The notes beneath the pieces are model-generated. The model saw only the letters and a program-made list of their open reading frames with translations, did not search any database and was not told the DNA's origin. Position numbers and translations under genes: made by a program. Positions 62,954 to 64,000 of a stretch of 64,000 bases of DNA are shown here, one piece after another; within the stretch, counting starts at the first letter, position 1; every line of letters begins with the position of its first letter. Location of the stretch: NCBI RefSeq assembly GCF_024345225.1, contig NZ_BROD01000001.1, positions 682,001 through 746,000 of the forward strand. Direction: 5' to 3'. Origin of the DNA: Clostridium sp. TW13. Its GTDB lineage: Bacteria; Bacillota; Clostridia; Clostridiales; Clostridiaceae.

Positions 62954-64000
62954 ATGAGATCAAAAAGTCATAAGAAATTAACATGGCTTACATTGCTTAT
63001 GTTTTGTTTTACATTTTTCAACAATGTACTACTAACTACAGCTAAAGCAGATGAAACAAGTACTAAGGCAGTTCAAAGTGATGCTGTGGCAGTGCTTGCA
63101 GGTGATTTTTTAGAAAGTAATGGCATGGGTGCTAATTGGGATCCAGCTAATTACAAAGGTCAATTAAAGGAATTTAAAAATGGTATTTATGAAGAGGCTT
63201 TTTCATTAAAGGCTGGTGAATATCAATACAAGATTGCTATGAATGGCAAGTGGGATGAAAACTATGCAGGCAAGAATACTAAGGATGGAAATACAGTATT
63301 AAAGTTGACACAAGCTACAAAGGTTTATTTTAGATTAGATCTTAAGAAGGGTGCAGTTTATGATTCAATAAATACACCTGATCAATTTAAGACTAAAGCT
63401 ATTTTAGCTGGTGGCATAGATAATTTACTAGATAAAGGACAAGTATGGAATCCAGGAGATGATAATTTTAAGCTTGACTATATTGGAGGCGGTTTTTATA
63501 AGAAGACTTTCCCAATAAAAGAAAGTGCTCAAGCTAATGATTATAATCTTGAATATAAGGTTTCATACAATGGTGCTTGGAACAATGGAGAAGGTCAAGC
63601 TAATGTTTCAGTTAAAGTTCCAAAGGGTACAAAGGAAATTACAATCTTAAGTAATTACTTAAATGGAATCGTTACCGATTCTATAACTAACCCTGAAATT
63701 TTAAACACAGCTTCCCTTATAGGAACAGTAAGAGGGGACAAGGATACATGGAATGAAAAGAGTGCAGATTTTGATATGTACAGCTTAGATTCCACAAAAT
63801 TTATGTACACAAAAATGCTTAAGGCAGGAAGTTATGAATATAAAACTGTATTAAATCATAGCTGGAACAATCCTGTACCAGCAAATGGCAATGCAAGTTT
63901 AAAGTTAGATGCTGACAAGAATGTAGTATTTATTGCAGATTTAAAGACTCAAAAGGTAATTGATTCTGTAAATAATCCTGATGATGTAAAAGTTGCTTTA
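62954..64000 (+). CDS. Secreted pullulanase/amylase-like protein, N-terminal part (runs off window)
   Basis: 349 codons are open to the window end. A signal peptide (LTWLTLLMFCFTFFNN, cleavage near AKA-D) follows the ATG, which has a GGGGGG site. Three tandem beta-sandwich modules follow, starting near residues 48, 152 and 250: AVLAGDFLESNGMGANWDPA, AILAGGIDNLLDKGQVWNPG and ASLIGTVRGDKDTWNEKS. Each continues with YEY/YQYK...W features. This resembles the X25-type starch-binding modules found before the catalytic domain in bacterial (amylo)pullulanases. The catalytic domain would lie beyond the window. Confidence 0.8.
   Translation, partial: MRSKSHKKLTWLTLLMFCFTFFNNVLLTTAKADETSTKAVQSDAVAVLAGDFLESNGMGANWDPANYKGQLKEFKNGIYEEAFSLKAGEYQYKIAMNGKWDENYAGKNTKDGNTVLKLTQATKVYFRLDLKKGAVYDSINTPDQFKTKAILAGGIDNLLDKGQVWNPGDDNFKLDYIGGGFYKKTFPIKESAQANDYNLEYKVSYNGAWNNGEGQANVSVKVPKGTKEITILSNYLNGIVTDSITNPEILNTASLIGTVRGDKDTWNEKSADFDMYSLDSTKFMYTKMLKAGSYEYKTVLNHSWNNPVPANGNASLKLDADKNVVFIADLKTQKVIDSVNNPDDVKVAL

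Noticed and set aside
1-64000. tRNA, rRNA, CRISPR arrays, prophage or intact insertion sequences
   Set aside because: I looked for them by eye on both strands and saw none; a covariance-model search would be needed to exclude small RNAs.

Overview
The window looks like a chromosomal segment of a low-G+C, Gram-positive anaerobe, most likely Clostridium sensu stricto. Base composition is strongly A+T-rich, purine-rich Shine-Dalgarno sites precede nearly every gene, and GTG/TTG starts are common. Gene content fits: FeoAB, rubrerythrin, FabK-type fatty-acid synthesis under a FabT-like MarR repressor, LPXTG surface enzymes, cellobiose phosphorylase and a pullulanase-like protein. I saw no rRNA, tRNA, CRISPR array, prophage or intact insertion sequence. 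The first gene (pdxS) and the last (pullulanase-like) run off the window.

Layout. 1-4 kb: pdxS-pdxT (vitamin B6), a MerR-methyltransferase fusion, a pyroglutamyl-peptidase-like protein and a dTDP-4-dehydrorhamnose reductase, then an 86-bp palindromic repeat that recurs at 59.6 kb. 4-9.6 kb: a secreted glucosaminidase, carbonic anhydrase, a small exported protein, a DMT exporter and an S66 peptidase. 9.7-12.7 kb: a WYL regulator and an effector-binding-domain protein sharing one operator sequence, then a small unknown gene coupled to a CBS-GGDEF protein. 12.8-15.9 kb: feoA-feoB-Cys-rich small protein with a Fur-like box, and a staygreen homologue. 16-28 kb: purine permease, a large wall-anchored double nucleotidase behind a Pho-box-like repeat, flavin oxidoreductase, MscL with a zinc ribbon, a chemoreceptor with a SigD-type promoter, a fluoride channel pair, a metallophosphoesterase and a DedA protein. 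28-33 kb: rubrerythrin, a two-component system and a MATE exporter.

33-36.5 kb: a sortase-anchored GH26 mannanase. 36.6-40.4 kb: an ECF sigma factor followed immediately by a membrane-anchored serpin sitting where an anti-sigma factor normally sits, then a membrane protein and a lipoprotein, each preceded by a copy of the same terminator-plus-promoter module. This is the most unusual locus. 40.5-43.8 kb: a leader with a 10-residue reading frame and alternative hairpins, ahead of an RsgA-like GTPase and an ABC-F ATPase, which looks like a translation-stress or antibiotic-response operon controlled by attenuation.

43.9-56.5 kb: the fatty-acid module. FabT-like operators (core TTTGATTATCAAA) cover the promoter of a FabK-like/nitronate monooxygenase gene and the divergent promoters of birA-bioY and of fabT-fabH-acpP-fabK-fabD-fabG-fabF-accB-fabZ-accC-accD-accA. 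birA has no ATG, GTG or TTG start and seems to begin at ATT, behind a Shine-Dalgarno site that can fold into a hairpin. Biotin uptake and biotin ligation are thus tied to acetyl-CoA carboxylase, their client. 56.7-64 kb: cellobiose phosphorylase, a frameshifted small membrane gene, an AraC-type regulator, an orphan ClpP, a 3-methyladenine glycosylase, a HAD phosphatase and the start of a pullulanase-like secreted protein behind a cre-like site. Together with the mannanase this suggests a plant-polysaccharide-degrading lifestyle.
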